Below, piece by piece: positions 61,762 through 64,000 of a stretch of DNA of 64,000 nucleotides (within the stretch, counting starts at the first letter, position 1; each line of letters begins with the position of its first letter). Under the pieces are notes generated by a model, which had not been told where the DNA came from, ran no database searches, and was given only the letters and a program-made list of their open reading frames with translations. The position numbers and the translations under genes are program-made. This DNA comes from Sepioteuthis lessoniana (taxonomy: Eukaryota > Mollusca > Cephalopoda > Myopsida > Loliginidae): NCBI GenBank assembly GCA_963585895.1, contig OY757917.1, forward strand, positions 100,861,301 through 100,925,300, read 5' to 3'.

Positions 61762-62130
61762 ATTCTTGATCACAAATTGAAAATAAAAGAAAGCGAAAAG
61801 ATTGACATATTCTTGGATTCTTCCAGAGCACTAAAACGGTTGAGGAATATGAAGACCAAAATAATACCAATTATAGATGGGGCACTCGGAACGGTCACCA
61901 GGAGCCTGGTAAAGGGACTGGATGAACTGGAAATCGGTGGGAGAATTGAAACCATCCAGACAATAATATTGCTGAGATCGGCTAGAATACAGAAAAGAAA
62001 CCTGAAGAGACTTGCTGTCACTCAACCCCCGTGAAAAACTACCTGCAAACGCTGGCGTGAAAAACTTGAAAGGAGTGAGGGGAAGATAAAAGAAAAAGTA
62101 TGATTGGAATCTGACGACAGTGGTCTGTCT
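61762..62130 (+). pseudogene. LINE-H 3' region, plus strand
   Basis: MKIKESEKIDIFLDSSRALK, RLRNMKTKIIPIIDGALGTV, RSLVKGLDELEIGGRIETIQ and LLRSARIQKRNLKRLAVTQ lead to a natural stop at 62032-62034 with no break. 5'-truncated; upstream of the truncation DPLEWSSVSYKRDY-type translation is not LINE-H. The only plus-strand copy that keeps this much frame. Confidence 0.85.
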
Positions 62131-62370
62131 CTGTGTTTTCTCCTTATCTCTAGGGTCCCGTGACTGGAATTTAAAAAAAATAGTTCTACAGTGAAATTAT
62201 AAAGATGAAAAAAAAAAAAAAAAAAAGAAATAGTTTTTTACGAAACAAATTGATTTGTAGTACATACAGACGTCTAGTAAAGGTTTAGCATCATATAATT
62301 CACAAAATGAGAGACATAGAAGGATATAAACATTCCTCTCAGTCATAAACAAATTCAAGTGAATAGTAAA
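62097..62370 (+). repeat. Diverged direct repeat, copy 1
   Basis: GATTGGAATCTGACGACAGT then GGTCTGTCTCTGTGTTTTC, and at the end TCATAAACAAATTCAAGTGA. The same order recurs at 63004-63285. Confidence 0.65.
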
Positions 62371-62371
62371 A

Positions 62372-62620
62372 AAAAAAATGGCAACCTTTGTTGAAGATGA
62401 CCCAAAGGCTCCCTTTTCAACAGCAACTACACCGAGGTGTAGGGAAGGGTGCTACTCCATTTCCAGGGTTGCTCCACTTTAGCCTTGATCCTCACCTTAA
62501 AGTGCTGAGTGTTAAGCAAGGCGGAATCAAGTGCCATTGTTTTGAGTCTTTGGTATGACTCGACCTGGGATTGAACCTTGGTCTCCCGGACAATTGGCAA
62601 ACACTCGACTCTAGCAGATG
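62372..62620 (-). mobile_element. tSINE-1 copy
   Basis: AATGGCAACCTTTGTTGAAG (reverse 3' end), CACCGAGGTGTAGGGAAGGG, GGGATTGAACCTTGG (B box complement), CAAACACTCGACTCTAG (head end). Confidence 0.85.
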
Positions 62621-63003
62621 CAATAAGACATTACCTTCCAGTCTCACTTTCCTGAATTGATTGACACTAGTTGCCAACAAAGCATAATAAAGGTTATGAA
62701 AAAATTGATAAGGAAGGGCTTAGTTGTTTGTGTAGTGGCAGCGTTTCCTCTTAACTGTGATATCCATTTGGAAACCATGAATTATGGAAACCTTCAAAGT
62801 ATAAGCAGATAATAAACAATTTTCAAGACGAACAAATTATATCATCATAAAAATATGCTTGTTGATATTTGGAAATTTGTGTGTATATATATTTCTAAGA
62901 ATCTTTGCCTTACTAAGTAAAATTTAGTCTTTAAAAACTGGAAATTTAATTATTAGAAACGAAATAAGTGAATATATAAAAAATGAAGGTGAAAGACGAA
63001 AGA
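62621..63003. other. Unassigned DNA between direct repeats
   Basis: AT-rich with no recognised element. Confidence 0.35.
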
Positions 63004-63285
63004 AAGAGTATGGCTGGAATCTGAGGACAGCGGTCTGTTTCTGTGTGTTCACTTTCCCGTGTCACGTAACATGAATACTTTTTCTTTTTTTTTTTTTTCT
63101 TTTTTTTGCAAAAATAGTTAAAAAGCGTAATTAGGAAGGTAGAAATAAAGAAATCATCTTCTTAGAAACAAACTATCTGTAGCAGATTCGGATATCCAGC
63201 GAAAGTCTGACATTGTAGAACCCATAAAATCGGTTATGTAACAGTATTGTAACATTAGTATCAGTAATAAACAAATTCAAGTGAA
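63004..63285 (+). repeat. Diverged direct repeat, copy 2
   Basis: GGCTGGAATCTGAGGACAGC then GGTCTGTTTCTGTGTGTTC, and at the end TAATAAACAAATTCAAGTGA. Offset from copy 1 by about 907 bp. Confidence 0.65.
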
Positions 63286-64000
63286 ATCAATTGGCTAAAA
63301 TAAGGATAAAGTTTTTAAACTCTAAGGTTAAAAGATAAAGTTGGACTTAAACAAAGTTAAAACTTATTAATTTTAAAGGAGTGGGTATTTAAAAAATCAT
63401 TTGTGGCCTACATAAGTGTCCTCTTCAAAGTGTACCAGGCAACAGTTGTGACAGTAACAGAGATAATAATCAGCTCCTGGGTCTAGTATAGCCACAATAT
63501 ACTATCCATGAATATTATCAAATCCAAATCCAATTCATCATGGGACTCAAAGACCAGATCTGAGTGTACTGAACGACTGGTGCTCCAGTGTGGCCAAAAT
63601 GAGGGACATCGGTATCCTGCAAATGTTGGCTACTCTTATTTTAAATGCACAAAGACCAAATCAACATCGCATCTAAGAGACACGAAAGGAAAAACGAACA
63701 AGAGAAGACAACAAAAAAAGTAATCCACAGTTATTTTAAAAGAAATCTATTGCAAAGAATCTAAAGGAAACAAAAGATAGAGATCTGGGCAAAATCCGCT
63801 AAATTTGATACCACAAATTTAAGACTTGCCGACTAAGTGAGATCTATTCTATAGAAAGACTGGTTGTCAGAACCAGAGATATTAGAAATATGTAGATGGG
63901 TAACTTGTGTAAAATATACCAAAAGAGAGCCCGCTAATCGAATTGAAACACAAAGTAGTGAAGACCAAATAATCATTGAACCTAAACACCTCAACATCAA
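63286..64000. other. Unassigned DNA
   Basis: Mixed sequence. A 71-codon plus frame (63508-63723) is Lys/Ser/Thr-rich with no recognisable domain; I do not call it a gene. Confidence 0.4.

Noticed and set aside
63508-63723. 71-codon Lys/Ser/Thr-rich frame
   Set aside because: No recognisable domain, no splice or expression support, and composition expected of AT/A-rich DNA.

Overview
Kind of DNA. The window looks like gene-poor, repeat-saturated DNA (intergenic or deep intronic) from an animal nuclear genome. I found no host protein-coding gene I can defend. Open frames are short or low-complexity, except remnants of transposon proteins. The best guess for the source is a cephalopod mollusc, perhaps a cuttlefish or squid. 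This rests on three things: tRNA-headed SINEs of different types that share a central domain, as described for the Ceph-SINE superfamily; a non-LTR retrotransposon tail and a Tigger/pogo fragment of types I associate from memory with cephalopod assemblies; and very dense (CT)n, (CTTT)n, (CA)n and (TA)n arrays. No alignment could be run, so the taxon is an inference.

Repeat families, with working names used throughout. tSINE-1 has a tRNA-like head with B box GGTTCAATCCC and a body ending near TCGCCAACTTACTTA. tSINE-2 has A box TGGTGTAATGG, B box GAGTTCGAACTCC, a central domain and the tail GGTTGATATGCCATTAAA. tSINE-3 has a similar head and the same central domain but a different 3' half, ending at CCGAGCGGAGGGGTTGG. 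tSINE-4 is another tRNA-like type. NR-1 and NR-2 are longer non-coding retroposons with no recognisable tRNA head, internal tandem units of about 50-60 bp, and a tail related to that of tSINE-2. LINE-G is a non-LTR element ending in (ATG)n. LINE-H is a second non-LTR element ending in (AAT)n. DNA transposons are three internally deleted mariners, one other degenerate mariner-like element, one Tc1-like element with long terminal inverted repeats, and one pogo/Tigger scrap. A three-copy family starting TGTAGCAGAA may be a set of solo LTRs.

Layout. 1-6.3 kb: a 24-bp minisatellite, an NR-1 nested in a tSINE-2, NR-2 pieces and a ~73-bp satellite. 7.5-14.5 kb: LTR-like copy 1, two 5S rRNA-derived segments, tSINE-4 duplications, and a large inverted repeat (9.56-9.97 and 11.68-12.97 kb) whose second arm carries a mariner while the first keeps the empty site; then a perfect 90-bp palindrome. 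14.8-22.9 kb: NR-1 copies, LINE-G pieces, a degenerate mariner-like element, a (CTTT)n tract and a truncated mariner. 23.3-29.1 kb: NR-2 with nested SINEs, then tSINE-1 and tSINE-3 copies. 29.1-34.7 kb: compound TA/TG/GA minisatellites with SINE and LINE-G copies. 34.7-36.6 kb: the Tc1-like element with a nested tSINE-1. 37-39.6 kb: CA/CT arrays. 39.8-45.4 kb: a run of same-strand LINE-H fragments. 45.8-54.7 kb: LTR-like copy 2, a (CTTT)n compound minisatellite, SINEs, LINE-H, and a young LINE-G inserted in an AT-rich array. 55-64 kb: LTR-like copy 3, a TATA-containing LTR candidate, a pogo scrap, a CT-rich minisatellite, a mariner, a hairpin and a diverged direct repeat.

How it fits together. 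Nothing here forms a pathway. The content is layered transposition, and several insertions can be ordered in time by nesting and by target-site duplications (TSDs). All coordinates of repeat ends were read by eye and may be off by some bases unless a TSD is given.
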